DNA of 64,000 bases from Archilochus colubris (GCA_023079485.1 CM041084.1:98746467-98810466); one strand, 5' to 3'. Counted from the first letter of the stretch, positions 38,301 through 50,642 are shown. Translations and numbers: made by a program. Notes: generated from the letters alone by a model not told the origin.

Positions 38301-41300
38301 CTGGAGAATGGAGGAAGAGAAGCACCATGAAATAGTCTGAATCTGAATGCAATTGTAATGTACTTGGCCTACCCACTGCTGGCAGAAGTAAGGACTCATT
38401 TAATGAGGTGAATTTAAAAACATCTGGAGAGGTCATCACTTTCTCAGACTATTACTATATACATATATACATGTATACATGCAGGAGAAATATATATTTC
38501 AATAGAATATACACATTCTCAGGGTTTTACAAGAAGGTCACGTATTCTTCTCAAAAGGAGAAAAGCTGTTCTTTCATGCTGCTAGAAAATATATCACATT
38601 TCTCATTCTCCAAGACTTTGCTAGCACTCAAAATGTTATTCTTCTCTCAGTAGCCAGGCTGCTTGTGTGAGCTGATGATAGTAAACCTCTGACTATCTAC
38701 ATCTGGTAGTTTCTTCTCTCCACTATTTTCTTTGTTTTCATGGGAAAGGGCTCAGGAAAGTGGATTTACAAATGTTGTAGCCCAAGTTTTTTGGTCTATA
38801 TGCCCAGAAAGAGGGAAGCCAGAATTCTAGGTCTCCATGTGTAAGGGTGGAGCAGCCAGGGACAAATCTCTAGCAGGATACTGTGCCCAAGAAGAAGAGT
38901 TAGGTAGCTTCAAGGAGTGGTGAGCACAGAGGGATAATTCAAAACTGGATGATCTGAATGAAAATATGCATGCACATGCATCTAGAAAAGAGCTACTATT
39001 TGATCTTCTCTGTATCAGAGCCATTATGGTTAGAAATAAGGAATGAATTTCTTATTTAGCACAGAAACTCTCTTTGTATGCATCTATGTCAGTTGATGCC
39101 ACTCCCTGAATTTCAAGTGCCCCAAGGCCAGAATAGCTGTTTCCTAGGATCATAGGGAAACACACATTTCAGCATCAATTCAGCTTAGCTCAAGACCTAA
39201 AGTAATGCTAGTAGAAAGCTAATATACCGAATTATATTTATCCTCTGTAGTCAAAGTTTGGTCTGTGGAATATAAACTGTTTAAACTTAGTGACATCTAA
39301 GTAAGAAATATATTTTCTACTTCTGTGAAAGTCATCTGATAAGGAACCCAAGCATTTGATTCTCTGATGTGAAAACTACAGTATTTTGCACAGCTGGAAG
39401 GTAATGCTAAATATCTTCCTTCCTAAACGTACCTTGCAATAATTGTTTCTGGGTCTCTGTGGGGAAAGGGTTGTGCTCTTTTCTGTTGGTACCTTTAGAT
39501 ACAAACTGAAAAAAATGCTAAGTGTTAGGGAAAGGAGTTAAAAATAAATTTGAAGTACAAAAAATATAATAAATAGGGTGACTATGGAAAAATTCTAAAA
39601 GAGTATATAATTAAAAAGGTTTATTTACCTTTTTCTCTGTGACCAGGAGTACGAAAGCCCACAGGGAGGAGAATTGGAATGAAAAACAATATTCTGTTAA
39701 TAACCCAGCTGGTACAGACAAAGGAAGTGTCTGTGAAAGAGAGCAGAGGGGACGTGGGAGAACACTGCCTGCTGTCTCTGTATTTCCTAGTAAAAATTTA
39801 GCAGAATATTATGTCTATATTGCCCCTAACTCCACATTCTGGGTAAATGCTGTCAGCACCTTCCACGACCCAATGCACTTGGTACCTCAGCCCCAGTAGG
39901 TGTCTGGTCACAATATGGTTTTGGTGAATGTTTTATCTCCTGGGGCAAGTACAGAACTTGAGTCTCTCATTCCTTTCTTTCATCTCTTTGAACCATAACC
40001 TGTTCCCTGAAGCCATTGTTGTGGTGGGATTTCCTTTTGGTGACCACAAACTGCATTACCAAATTGCACATGCTTTGCCACCATAAGCAGTCTTTACAGT
40101 TGTCTGTAGTCATTGGAAAGTGCGTTACTAACGAGGAGTCTGAATGGGGCAGGTAATTTCCTCTTGCTGCTTTTGCAGCATAGAAGAATTGAAAATGCCA
40201 AGGCAGCTCCTTATTCTCAGAAGCACATATGTATAGTCTGTTGGTTTCTTGTCAGGATTAGCCTGGCATCTTGATAAAAGGTCCTTCAAGGAAATTCAGA
40301 TCTAAATTCTGATACTGTGTGATTGCCTTAGGCTTACAAATGGGCAGCAGCTTCATCCAGAAGACAAAAGGTGTCTTCATTCCACAGGTGGAGCCAAGCC
40401 AAGTGGTAACAGGAAATTATTACATTATGTCAATCAACTTTTTTTTTTATTATTGTGAATGTATGTGCCTTGAACACTACCCATCTGCATGGACCTAATG
40501 TTTATCAGGATGTGGGGTGACTTTGGAAAGATCTAAGGAAAAGCAGCAAACTGAAAGGCAACTATCATGGTTTCATAGATTGTTGATTTAAACAAGCATG
40601 TCCATGGCATGGAGCTGGTTTAATGCTCAGCGTTTTTTGAGGGGAAGATAAGGGTAGAAAAGGGGGCATAATATGGACATCTTCTTCCTTTGACATACAT
40701 CTTACAATCTCTTTAAAATGGACACAATGTTTGATGGCAGTTTCAATATAAAATTAAATAGGTTGAAATTACTCAGAGCCACACTACTGTAAACTTTCTG
40801 CAGTTTTGAAAGGCATGGGGCAGCCCTGCTGAAAGTCAGAAAAAAACAGTGAACAAAGAACAGCTACAATAAATAATAACCCTGTGAAAAAAAAACACCA
40901 GAAAGACTCAGGGCCTGCCACCATAAACATTATTTTACAGGAAATGACAGTTCCTTAAAAATATTGGGAATAATTCTCTAAGGGAGGGAGAAAAACAACA
41001 AACCCTTTTCAATTTTAGAATTGCCAGTGATGTCAAGGCTAAACCATTCCTGTCTTGTGATCTGGACTAGACGGTCTCTGAGTACAAGAGCTGTAAGAAT
41101 ATAAATGCAACTCTTCTTGCAACACTGGATCTGGCAGCCCTGGTCTGAGTGTGACCTGTACAGTATGACTGCTGATCATGTTAGCAGCTTTTGTGCCATC
41201 CGACAGCAGCTTGTCACGGAGAGGCACGGCCACACTGGGGTTTCTGTCTGGGGTTTGGGCTCTGTTTTAAAGACTGCTCTCTCAGACTTGCTACCTGCCT

Positions 41301-42690
41301 GCCTCAGTGTTTGACACCTCCACTTTGGGTGGATGGGTGTTAGCTACAGAGCTTCATCGGAGTGCACAAGGCAGTTGGAAAGGGGAGAAGAAAGCCAGAG
41401 GCATTTGCCTCATGTAATTTGTGTCTGCTCTGTTAAAAAAAAGCCATGTTACTGCAGTGATGATGGATGGTGTGCTCCCCTCAGAGATGTGCAGTGTCTA
41501 TGAGGTGATATGTGTTTTGCACAGACACAAAAAGCCTGAAACTATCTTCACCTCTGTGGCTCAAGGGGTTTGCTCATTAGAGGACAATTCACTTCTAAAA
41601 ATTAGGCCTAAGCTTTGAGTAAGCTGCTCATGACTTTCTTACACTCTGGTAATAGTAACTACTTCAGGAGCTAGAAGCTCAGCACTAATTTAGAAGTATG
41701 TGTTTCCCTAAATACTTCAGTCTGTATGCAGGGAAAGTACAAAACAAACATGGTTCATAGGGAATTCACTTCCTATATTTAGACTTCTTTACAAGTACAC
41801 TTTAAGTAAGAGAACTGATGTTTGCCTCACAATTGTGGTTTAATAACTACACCAGCCATGAGTTTTATATTGATAATATATTAAAAGGTGGTTTTGATTC
41901 ATTTCACAGCTTTTTGTGGTGTTACCAGTGATTTGATTACAAAAAGTTTTTCTTGCAAAGAAGAAACTTGAAAACAAAGCAGACAGGAGAGATTAAGGAA
42001 AAACATTTCTCTAAATAGAAAATTAAGTTCATTCCTCTTATCTAGTGTGTTTTCATCTGCAGAGAGACATACACCATATGTTTACTAAAAAATTTAAACC
42101 CGGACAAAAAGTTCCTATCCTCCTCCATGAGTTTTAGTTCTGTACTCTGGAAATAAACAGAAGCTGCTTTGATATGGGCATGGAAAATAGTTAGAGGAGA
42201 ATAGCCTGGAACATGACTACTGCAAAGCTATTTGTGGGTATTTTTTACAAATACATAGAAGGGATTGGAAGAAAGAGAAGGTTTTTTTTTGTGCAAGGAA
42301 CAGGAGGAGTTAAGGGAAGGGGAAGAAGCAGATCTTCCTGCCTTGACACTGTAATGATTAAATTCAGCTGTACCTCCAGTTTACGCAAGATTTGAAGCAA
42401 TTAATTTTCGCTCTCTTTTCAGATGGTTGGGCCAAGTACCTTGCTGTAGTTCAGGAGGCACCAGTCCCAGGACTAAGCCAAATCCTACATCCAGCCCATT
42501 TGTCTTGGTTACCATACTTGGTTACTTGCACTTTGGTGTCCCAGGGGGATAGTAGTGGCATTTAGACTGGGTTACTCTTTCATGGCCCTTAACTACAGAA
42601 ACCAGCGTGTTTTTATTGCTTTAGGTAAGATAAGGATGGATAAGGTTTAGTGTCATGCTTGACAATTTTCCTTCTTATGGAAAGAGGTAT
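35384..42690. other. Mostly intronic or intergenic DNA
   Basis: Contains a 14-bp perfect tandem duplication at 35701-35728 (AATCATCTACTTCT twice). The sequence from 37080 to 37650 supports long frames on both strands, including a 167-codon - strand frame at 37081-37584, without recognisable domains. A TATATACATA simple repeat lies at 38455-38485. Two weak candidate terminal exons (39647, 42423) are described in findings. No clear gene. Confidence 0.45.
35701..35728. repeat. 14-bp perfect tandem duplication
   Basis: AATCATCTACTTCT occurs twice without a spacer. It is a small replication-slippage type duplication in intronic sequence. Confidence 0.9.
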
Positions 42691-42693
42691 GGC

Positions 42694-42832
42694 AGAACCA
42701 TAGAATTGTAGAATGGTTTGGGTTGGAAGTGACCTTAATGATCATCTAGGTCCAACCATCCTGCATGGGCAGGGACACCTCCCAGGTTGCTCCAAGCCCC
42801 ATCGAGGGATCCACAGCTTCCCTGGGCACACA
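42694..42832 (-). mobile_element. CR1 LINE fragment, 3' end
   Basis: CCATAGAATTGTAGAATGG, TTTGGGTTGGAAGTGACC, ATCATCTAGGTCCAACCAT and GGGCAGGGACACCTCCCA are the reverse complement of the CR1 3' end. Truncated near GCTTCCCTGGGCACAC. Fairly well preserved, so probably one of the younger copies in the window. Confidence 0.9.
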
Positions 42833-43250
42833 ATGACAGTGTGAAAGATATTTTGTTTTATCAGCATTCTTCCTTCTGTTTTTCTGTCTCGCCTTTTTAG
42901 TCCCCCATAATAGAGCAGGATTTTTTGTCTCTTTTTACATAGCTTTTGCCTCTCTTCTGAAGGAAACTTGTAGGAAAGAGACAGCATATTACAACTGATC
43001 TTCAAATAACATATCAGAATGTCACTGTGCTCTTCATAATCATTCAGGATTTTTCTGAACATGTAGAAGTGAAGGCAAATTACATTACAAGATTCATCAC
43101 CACGATGTTGATCATTTGCCGTTTGAAATCTGCAGAAAATCTATGCAGAGTTTTGTATAAAATACGGTCATCAGTTTGGCTGCCCAGGTGAAGTACACAC
43201 TTGGCTAATGCTGTGCCACTGTGTTTAATTTTCCATTATAATATGATTTG

Positions 43251-43281
43251 ATCTACATTCAGGATTTCCCTGAATGTAGAT
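43251..43281. repeat. Perfect 13-bp hairpin
   Basis: ATCTACATTCAGG (43251-43263) and CCTGAATGTAGAT (43269-43281) are exact reverse complements separated by the 5-nt loop ATTTC. Nothing around it looks like a transposon end, a tRNA or a known RNA gene. Confidence 0.9.
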
Positions 43282-45437
43282 GTCCAAACCAAACTGTGTA
43301 TGTTGCTCTGGGCTGCAAGGTTTTCCATCTTTAGACTACAGCCTGAGATACCTGACATTAGGCCATGTACACATGCCCTTTGCATCCTTGCCTTTCCTTG
43401 GCCAGCTCAGCTCAGCTGGCAAGAGAAAGTAGCACATCTGCAATCCAAAAAACAACAGTGGGGGGCAACTTTTTTCATCTACCCTGAGTAACATAAATAG
43501 GTGAATGTAAAATTCTGTACATTTTTAAATTTTGTTTAATAAAACCAGTCTAAGGGTGCTCATGCAGTATCCAGCCCTTGGTGTAACAGGATTTTTTTGA
43601 GACCTCATCTTGAAGCTCTCTGTTTAGTTCAGCAGTAATTCTTTGGCTTTCCTAAATTTTCATTACAAAAGAGATGTCAGAAATAATCCACGTAAATGAA
43701 TTAAGGGAGGTGCTTTTTTTTTTTTTTCCTTAAGCTGTCAGGCAGCAGGACTTTCCCCTTTCCCCTCAAAGAGAACTAAATTTCTAGCATTATTATCTAA
43801 TTATAGCACTGGTCATCGGAATGGAAAATCATCGTTAGTTTGTTTCCGTTGTTGGTTGCTCTGGGGATAGATGCCCCTATCCAAATGTGTTGGTTTTAAA
43901 AATTATTTTTAAATGTACAGGGCTCTGTGGAATAACCCTGCCAGGTACTCTTTTGCCTGGAGCTCTCCACCAGCTGACTTCCCCCTCTACTTCTTGACTC
44001 CCACTTTCCCACTTTCCCACTTAATGCAGGGTTGTAACACGTGCAAGTGCTTGCACAACTAATTTCCCTCCTCTTTCTTCTTCCATTTACTCCTCTCCTC
44101 CAAGCTTAGTTTCTCCTTTAGTTGCTAAGGGCTTTTCTCAAGGAGCTTTGTCCTGTGGGGACAGAGAAATGAGAAAAGAGGAGAGTGGAAGGGCTGTATG
44201 TCTGCTTCCCTGTAAAGCACTGGGATTGGGGTTTGTTAGAGAACTAGGGAAGGGCTGCAGCTCCTCTCCCAGAGCGCTCTGGAGCAACTTCCCTTTTCAA
44301 TCCAAAACTCCTATCTTTGTCTTTATGTTGCTGAACCTCCTGAGGCTAAGTTGTGTAACAACGCAGGTGGGATTCAGAAGGATTTTTCCAGTGTCTACTT
44401 CAGAGGAAGAAAAGAGAGGGCTCTCTCCAGTCCTTCCAGAGAGTACTGCAACAGCAGGCTCTGCAGAAAGGCAAGGAGGGATGAGGTGGAAGAAATGTTA
44501 GGAAACTGAATACAGATCATCAGGTTGGTGGTGTTTCATTGTCTCACTAGAAAGAAGTGGTCCCTTCCCTGTAGGAACAAGGAAGAGTGCTTTTGGGACA
44601 TGTCTGCCCGCTGCCCAGCTGTCAGGGATGTTGCATTTCAGTCCCAGTCAGCCTAAACTGGATCTGAACTAAGGACCTGGAGGAATTGGTGGTTTCCTTG
44701 ACTGTGTAGGCTCAGCTGGAGGAAGGACTTCTGGCTGAAACACAGGTGTGTGCAGCAACGTCTGCTCTTTCACTTGGGTAATAAATCTATTATTTTACAG
44801 TTATACTGCTCCATGGAGAATTCTGGTTTTGGTCTGATGTGCTTTGGGATCTGCTCAGCCTCATTTCTTGTTGCTCTGAACTGATGCTGCCAGAAGAAGT
44901 GTAAATTGCGATGGTGTTTCTGTGATGCAAAGGCTCCCTGTTTGCTACTAAAATAAAAGTAATATCAGCACAGCATCAGAGCAAAGCTGACAGCTATCAC
45001 CAAAGGAGTCCAGAGAACTGGTTTATGTTTTTATTCCATCTATTTGGGATCTGTTGGATAGTTGTGCGTTTTCAACTATCTGCATAATACTGTCCGTGGA
45101 ACCAATTCACTTCATCACGGGCTTTCTGATTGCTTTGCAATTGGCAGAGTCAAGCCAATAATCTCACAGAGCATAACCAAAAATAATTGTGGTTTATGTC
45201 ATTTTTCTACATTTCTTTTAAGGTTTCCCTAAAATGACTCTTGAAATGTAAACACCCTAAGTGGTTCATTTTTATTGAGTGATGAATAGAAAGTTTGTTG
45301 TGTTTTTTTCAGATTGAAAAATAGTCTTGTCAAGCTATGCTCTTCTTCTAGACAGTTTTAATTACGTGACATTCCTGTTTGTTATTTGAGAGGCTGCTCG
45401 TGTTTGGACTCAACAGACAAGGGAAAAGTCATAGTTC

Positions 45438-45454
45438 ATTGTTTATCAAACAAT
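45438..45454. promoter_or_regulatory. Palindromic FOX-like site
   Basis: ATTGTTTATCAAACAAT is a perfect inverted repeat (7-bp arms, 3-bp centre) containing TGTTTA-type forkhead cores in both orientations. It is followed closely by CCTTTGCAATTCTGGACAAT, with TCF/SOX-like words. This is a motif match only; function is inferred. Confidence 0.3.
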
Positions 45455-48442
45455 CCTTTGCAATTCTGGACAATGTTTGTCAAAATTCCTTGAATGCAAA
45501 ATATGATTACATATGGGCAGGTAACCATGAACATTGAATTAGAATTATTCTTCCTATTTTTTTCCTTACAGAAGAGTGATGCTTAAAATTCCCTGCCACA
45601 AATTGCTCCAGAAATCTTAAAATACTAGTAAACTAATAAGAAATTAATAGCAGTACTAAAAATCCTTTACTGTAGAAGCTATCCTATATTTATTATTCCA
45701 CCCAGAAATGTGCAAGCAAATAAAAGTGGCTCAAACTTATTTGATTTGATAGGAGAAAAGCATATTTAATATATAATTGCTAAAATGTGCTTGAGTGACG
45801 TAAATTCTTAGCTATGTAATGTCACAGCTCCATGAGGAGATTGTGCATTCCTTCCACCTTGTCTAGCCTTTCTTGCTAATGGATCTTTAAGAACTTTCCT
45901 GTATTATTGATTCGGCTGCCCAATGCACGTGGGAGGAGCTTGGGGATCTGTTTCTGTCAGTTCAGTCAGCAGCTCTGTTTTGTTAGCCCTCTGCACTGAC
46001 CACTAGACAATTCCATTTTCCTAATCATTCATTATGAATGCTGCTCCTAATGATTAATTTCTGATGTATGTGGAAGTGTTCAGTAGTCAAAAACACATTT
46101 CCTTTCTAATTGCAGCTAAAGTTAATGACGCCTTGAGATACCATTTGCATTCTGCCAGATTTGATGTCCTACAAAATGTGACTAAACTAGAACTGCTTAA
46201 GCATGTGACAGCTCTCTCCTATTGTGATTTACATTTTTCCAAGGTACAGATGATAAAGTTTTGATGCTTTCTAATTGATTATATTGTAGACCACAGCATA
46301 ACAAGACCAGCAATGAACAAGGGTTTCTACAAAATGATATTTACTGTGCAAGACAAAAAGTCTAAGACAGAGCCTATGACAGGAATGGTGAAGATTAGCA
46401 AAGGCCAGGAGGGAAAAAAATCAGACCTGATGTGTCAGATTTTAGAAAGATTTCTGCAGACCCTGAGCCCAGTCTTAACTCATCTGAAATGAGTGGTAAA
46501 ATTATGGATTAACGAATGGAAGAGAAATCAAGCATGGGGGAAATCTGGAGGCTCCTAGGAAACTTCACTCTTCTGCTGGGGCAGCAGAACATTTGTTGCC
46601 TACTCAGCATACATTTAAGTGGAATGAATTTCCTTATTGTAAAGCAAGACAAGCTCATAATTTAAAAGGATAAAATGGTTCCTCACTACTGCTGGCACTG
46701 GGGAGTTAAACTGACCCTGAACCAAAAATCAGGTTCAAGAGCCTTTTTTAACTTTTCTTGAACTAGAACTGGGCTTGAAAACTTTTTGTTGTTGCTTGGG
46801 TTTTTGTTTTGTTTTGTTTTGGTTTGGTTTGTTTTTTTTTTTAAATTTAGCTGACATCATACAGGAAGTGAACAGCAACAGCTTCAGTCAGAGATAAATG
46901 TGAACTAAGGAGAGAAATCTGAATTGCTTGACTCCAGGTGGGGCACTGAGGGCTGTTCCCCCAGCTGCTGACAGGGTTGAGCAGGAGGAAGACTTCCAGA
47001 ATAGGTAAGCAGAGCAGGATGGTTTTTTGTGTAGTCTTAGGGAGTATGGATCAAGATACATAACACACCAGTTAATCATCACTGTAAATGTTAAAGCCAT
47101 TTCCTTCCCCATAGGTCCCCAAAGCAGGACTCTCATATTGTAATAACAAATACAAACCAGTGTTGTACAGCAGGGATTGCCCTGAAAAATTTTCAGTGAC
47201 TTTTCCTGCCCCTCAATGGGACCTAATGCCCTGCTGATTCTTTGTAGAGAGGTGTTTTATTTTTTCAGCTAGTTTAACACTCTTTTATGGAGCTCACCAA
47301 CTGTATGGATTGTGTGAACATGTATATATGCACATGTCTATTTTTCTGTATATATGTGTTTATCCATACATGAGCCCTTGTCTATGTTTATTTTAGAACA
47401 ATGCCATGAGTTCATGATTCAAACAGATGAGATAGCTGAGGCAATTATAAGATGTTTCCAAACAGCACTATCTTGGACAGTCAGTTCAGCACAGTTAATC
47501 TCAATCTAATTCATTAGATTCTACCTAATAGAATCAGTGACACAATATATTCTGGAATTTTCTTTTTTTTTTTCCCTTCTAGTAACTCTCTTGGCCACTG
47601 AACTCTAGTACTACAGCTGATCTTTCATTTTAGATAAAGCAGGGACATTTTGCAAAAATTCCCCCAGATTACTGCTATAGGAAAGGCAACAAAGTGAGGT
47701 AAATCTCTTCATGACTGGAATTTCTTCTGTTCTTCCTCTCTGTCTTCCTTAGGAGGCCTCCTCAACCTCCCTGCTGCTAAAATGTTTAAGGCAGGTGTTA
47801 TGTAGTTATGCAGGCCTGAGATCCTGGTAGTTGGAAAGTAGGTAAAGAAATGCTGGTAGGTGGTGAGATCACTGCATCCACTACAAGCACATTTACAGTA
47901 AGCTTTAGGACTAACCCAGCCTGATGATTTTCTCTCATTTGAAGAAGGAAAGAGAAAAAACGAGTGGCCAACAGTGTGATTTCTCTAAGCTCTTTGCCCT
48001 CAGGGAAGAAGCAGCCCTCCTGCTTTACATTTTTATGTCACTTAAAAAAAACCCTGGTATCAGCTGAATAAACTCCTGGCTATCCCCAAGACGTTGTTTG
48101 CTATTATGTATGCTTAATATAACAGACACTTTCCCCATTAACTCAGTTTCTCTTTCTGCATTACTTATTTTACTCATAGAGCCCTATGCTTTATTGTTTC
48201 CATGCTGACTAATAGCAATCTTCCAATTTTCAGGTTAATGTATTCACTGTTCCTGTCAACAGCTGAACTCTGGAAGGTGTACACGACTCTTGGTAAGGCT
48301 TCACATATTTTTTTATGCTTCTTACCACTAAGGAGGTCTGGTTGGACAATGGATATCTCATTATTCTCTCAAAGTTAGGGGTCTGCAAACAGTTAACTCC
48401 GGGCAGCTGTGGGGAAGAAATCTACACAAAAGACTTTTTTAG

Positions 48443-48457
48443 CCAAAAGGTGGCACT
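48443..48457 (+). promoter_or_regulatory. Possible CTCF site
   Basis: CCAAAAGGTGGCACT matches 13 of 15 positions of the CTCF core (CCASYAGRKGGCRSY), failing only at the two S/Y positions after CCA. It lies about 2 kb upstream of the CpG island. Motif-based only. Confidence 0.3.
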
Positions 48458-49862
48458 GCGGCTGCATAGATTTTGCAGTAGATGAGCAGCCTGGAGGAAG
48501 GTAATGAGGCACTCGATACATGTATTTTAACTCCACTTTTAACTCAAGGGTAAGTACTGAAAACCATATAATTATTTCCCAAATAATAGAATTAAATCGC
48601 TGCTTCAGGAACCAAACCTTTTATAACTGTACTACAAAAGTAATAAATGTAGTAATGAATCTGAAGAACTGCGTAAGAAACCCCAATCAAAATCTGAAAC
48701 TGTGGTGCCAAAGTGCATGTATCCTACACATACAGGCGACTCCTTTCAACTGCTTACTTTGTAGCTTCTGAAGCAAGGAGAGCTTCCTTAGTAACTGAGA
48801 TTTTGGGAAAGGTCCCAGGGTCTTAAACCAATGCTGACTTTCCCATGGGTTGATCAGATACTTCACTAGCATTTTAAGTACTAGTCAATACTGGTGTTTT
48901 AGCATCCAGAGAAGTGATCACTAGGCATATTCACAAAGACCAGTGTGTACAGAAACCTAAGCCAGAGCATTTGAAAACAAATATCCAGGCTTGGTTCATT
49001 GTTGAGATGTTTGGATGAGCCGTGCTGGGCCCAAATGCAGGAAAGGTGGGAGCCATCTCACAAGACTGTGCCCCACCACAGAGGTAAAGGTGTCACATTC
49101 GTTCTGCTGGGAAAAGGTTTCATTTCAATCACTGTTATTACAGGCAAATGTTGCATTTAAACTCCATGCATACAGTCATATCTGTGTGAAATGACTGTAC
49201 CTCTTCAGAAGAGAGTTAAGATCCTCATGATATGGGTCCCATCAGGCAGACTGACTTAGCATCTGTAGTTTATTTTCTTTAGTTTTCCCGAGTTTTTTCA
49301 TATATGTAAGTCTGAAGTTAATTTCTTTCCAAATACTCTAATATCAGGGTCAGGTAGGCTGTTATACAAAATCTGAGTAAGTGAATAATTTGTAAACCAA
49401 ATATCATACATCTGCATGGCTCAACATGTTTTTGGCCTACCAAAAAACAAAGTTTTGGTTTTTTCTTTTGTATCTTACTGTGAATTACACTTAGCTTTGT
49501 CACAACAATCTGCAAATGCATATTAAAAAAAAAAAAAAGCAGAGGAAAGCAAAGGATGCTTAAGGAGTCAATAAATCAGGACTTCAAAAGCAAATCTAAG
49601 ACTTCTTCAGTTTGAAGCAGGGTCCTGGATGAGATCTTTCAGCATGGAGAAACAGTGAAAATTCATGTTAGCAACTGCAGGGTCACTCTCCTACTTTCTC
49701 TTACTCTGGATCTCACATGGAACCAAGGAGTTTTTTGCAGCATTGGAGGATGCTCTGTCTTAACTCACCTTATTTCAGTGGGAGGGACTGCGATATACTG
49801 CCGAAGATTAAATGCACTTTTACTTATGTTAATAAAAACATTAATAACTTTCTAATTTACAG

Positions 49863-49976
49863 CATCACTATTTGAACCCAAACGATGAGGTTTATGCAGC
49901 AGACCCACAGGGACAGCTGAGTCTTGAAACTGTCCCTTTAAACCCACAGCACTTTCCAGCCAGCGCGGTATTTTAA
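49863..49976 (+). CDS. Candidate terminal coding exon, gene unknown
   Basis: After an acceptor (ACTTTCTAATTTACAG, ending 49862) a frame with incoming phase 0 runs 37 codons to a TAA at 49974-49976. It reads HHYLNPNDEVYAADPQGQ, then LSLETVPLNPQ and HFPASAVF at the C-terminus. Phase 0 matches the outgoing phase of the candidate exon at 35268-35383, although intermediate exons may exist. A poly(A) signal AATAAA follows at 50257-50262. The peptide is acidic to neutral and polar, like a cytoplasmic tail, but I do not recognise it. A 37-codon open stretch can occur by chance, so confidence is limited. It ends about 1 kb before the next start codon. Confidence 0.3.
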   Translation, partial: HHYLNPNDEVYAADPQGQLSLETVPLNPQHFPASAVF

Positions 49977-50138
49977 AGGGTAAAAAGCTTTCCAGAAAAG
50001 TCAAATACATTCCAGCGACCGCAGATCTTTTTTTATTTTTTTTTTTTCCTAGGCGACAATTTTCTTGTCGACATAAACGCGCTGCTGAAACCCGGGGTGG
50101 GAAATGTACAAAATGAGAGAAAACTGCTCCCCCTCTCA

Positions 50139-50345
50139 AAAAAAAAAGCAAACAACATACACACAAAAGCCCCCAAAACAACCAACAAGAACCACCACAC
50201 ACACACACAAAAGAAAAAAAAAAAAAAAGGGGGGGGGGAGGGGAAAGGGGAAGAGAAATAAATGTAAAGTGCATAAAGAAAAATATTCCAGAAAAAAAGA
50301 AAAAGAAACCAAACCATCAAAACAAAACACACACACCAACTCTAC
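50139..50345. repeat. Low-complexity A-rich, (AC)n and G-run tract
   Basis: The + strand carries an A-rich stretch, a short (AC)n microsatellite near 50198-50208, an A-run and then a G9/G4-rich purine tract (50229-50253), followed by more A-rich DNA. It borders the CpG island and explains the lysine-rich and phenylalanine/proline-rich frames that overlap it. Confidence 0.85.
50257..50262 (+). terminator. Candidate poly(A) signal
   Basis: AATAAA lies about 280 bp after the stop of the candidate terminal exon and about 150 bp before the CpG island begins. It sits in A-rich DNA where the hexamer can arise by chance. Confidence 0.3.
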
Positions 50346-50642
50346 GCACAAAAAGAAGCGTTAAGAAAAAGAGTGAAGGTTTAAGTGGAGAACAGGAGCC
50401 AGTTGAGGGGTGTCAGCCGAGTGTCCGGACGGTCCCGGCGGCGCTGAGGGGGCTCGCAGGCAGCAGTCGCTGCCTCTGCTAGGTGGGGGCAGGGGCTGGG
50501 GCAGGGAACGAGCGCCCGGCCCCCTGGCAGCCCGGCCCGGCCTGGTCCGGCCCCGACGGGGCGGGGCGCGGGGGAGTTTCACTGCGCGGGGTGCGGGGCG
50601 CGCCCGGGGGTGCCGCCGGCTGGGCCCGCGCCGTCGGGGCGC

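Larger units (their letters stand above)
42833..49862. other. Non-coding DNA with candidate regulatory blocks
   Basis: No gene is supported. A T14 run lies at 43714-43727 and an A14 run at 49525-49538. The interval from about 45000 to 46300 lacks repeats and carries clustered homeodomain, FOX-like and SOX/TCF-like words. A CTCF-like word is at 48443-48457. Frames of 60-117 codons here show no domain. Confidence 0.45.

Noticed and set aside
41129..41250. A frame reading QPWSECDLYS that resembles a thrombospondin type 1 start
   Set aside because: The match is only the WS-x-C core. The following CG-x-G and Arg pattern is missing, and the flanking splice sites are poor.
50033..50364. Phe- and Lys-rich frames
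   Set aside because: They translate A-runs, (AC)n and G-runs of a low-complexity tract.
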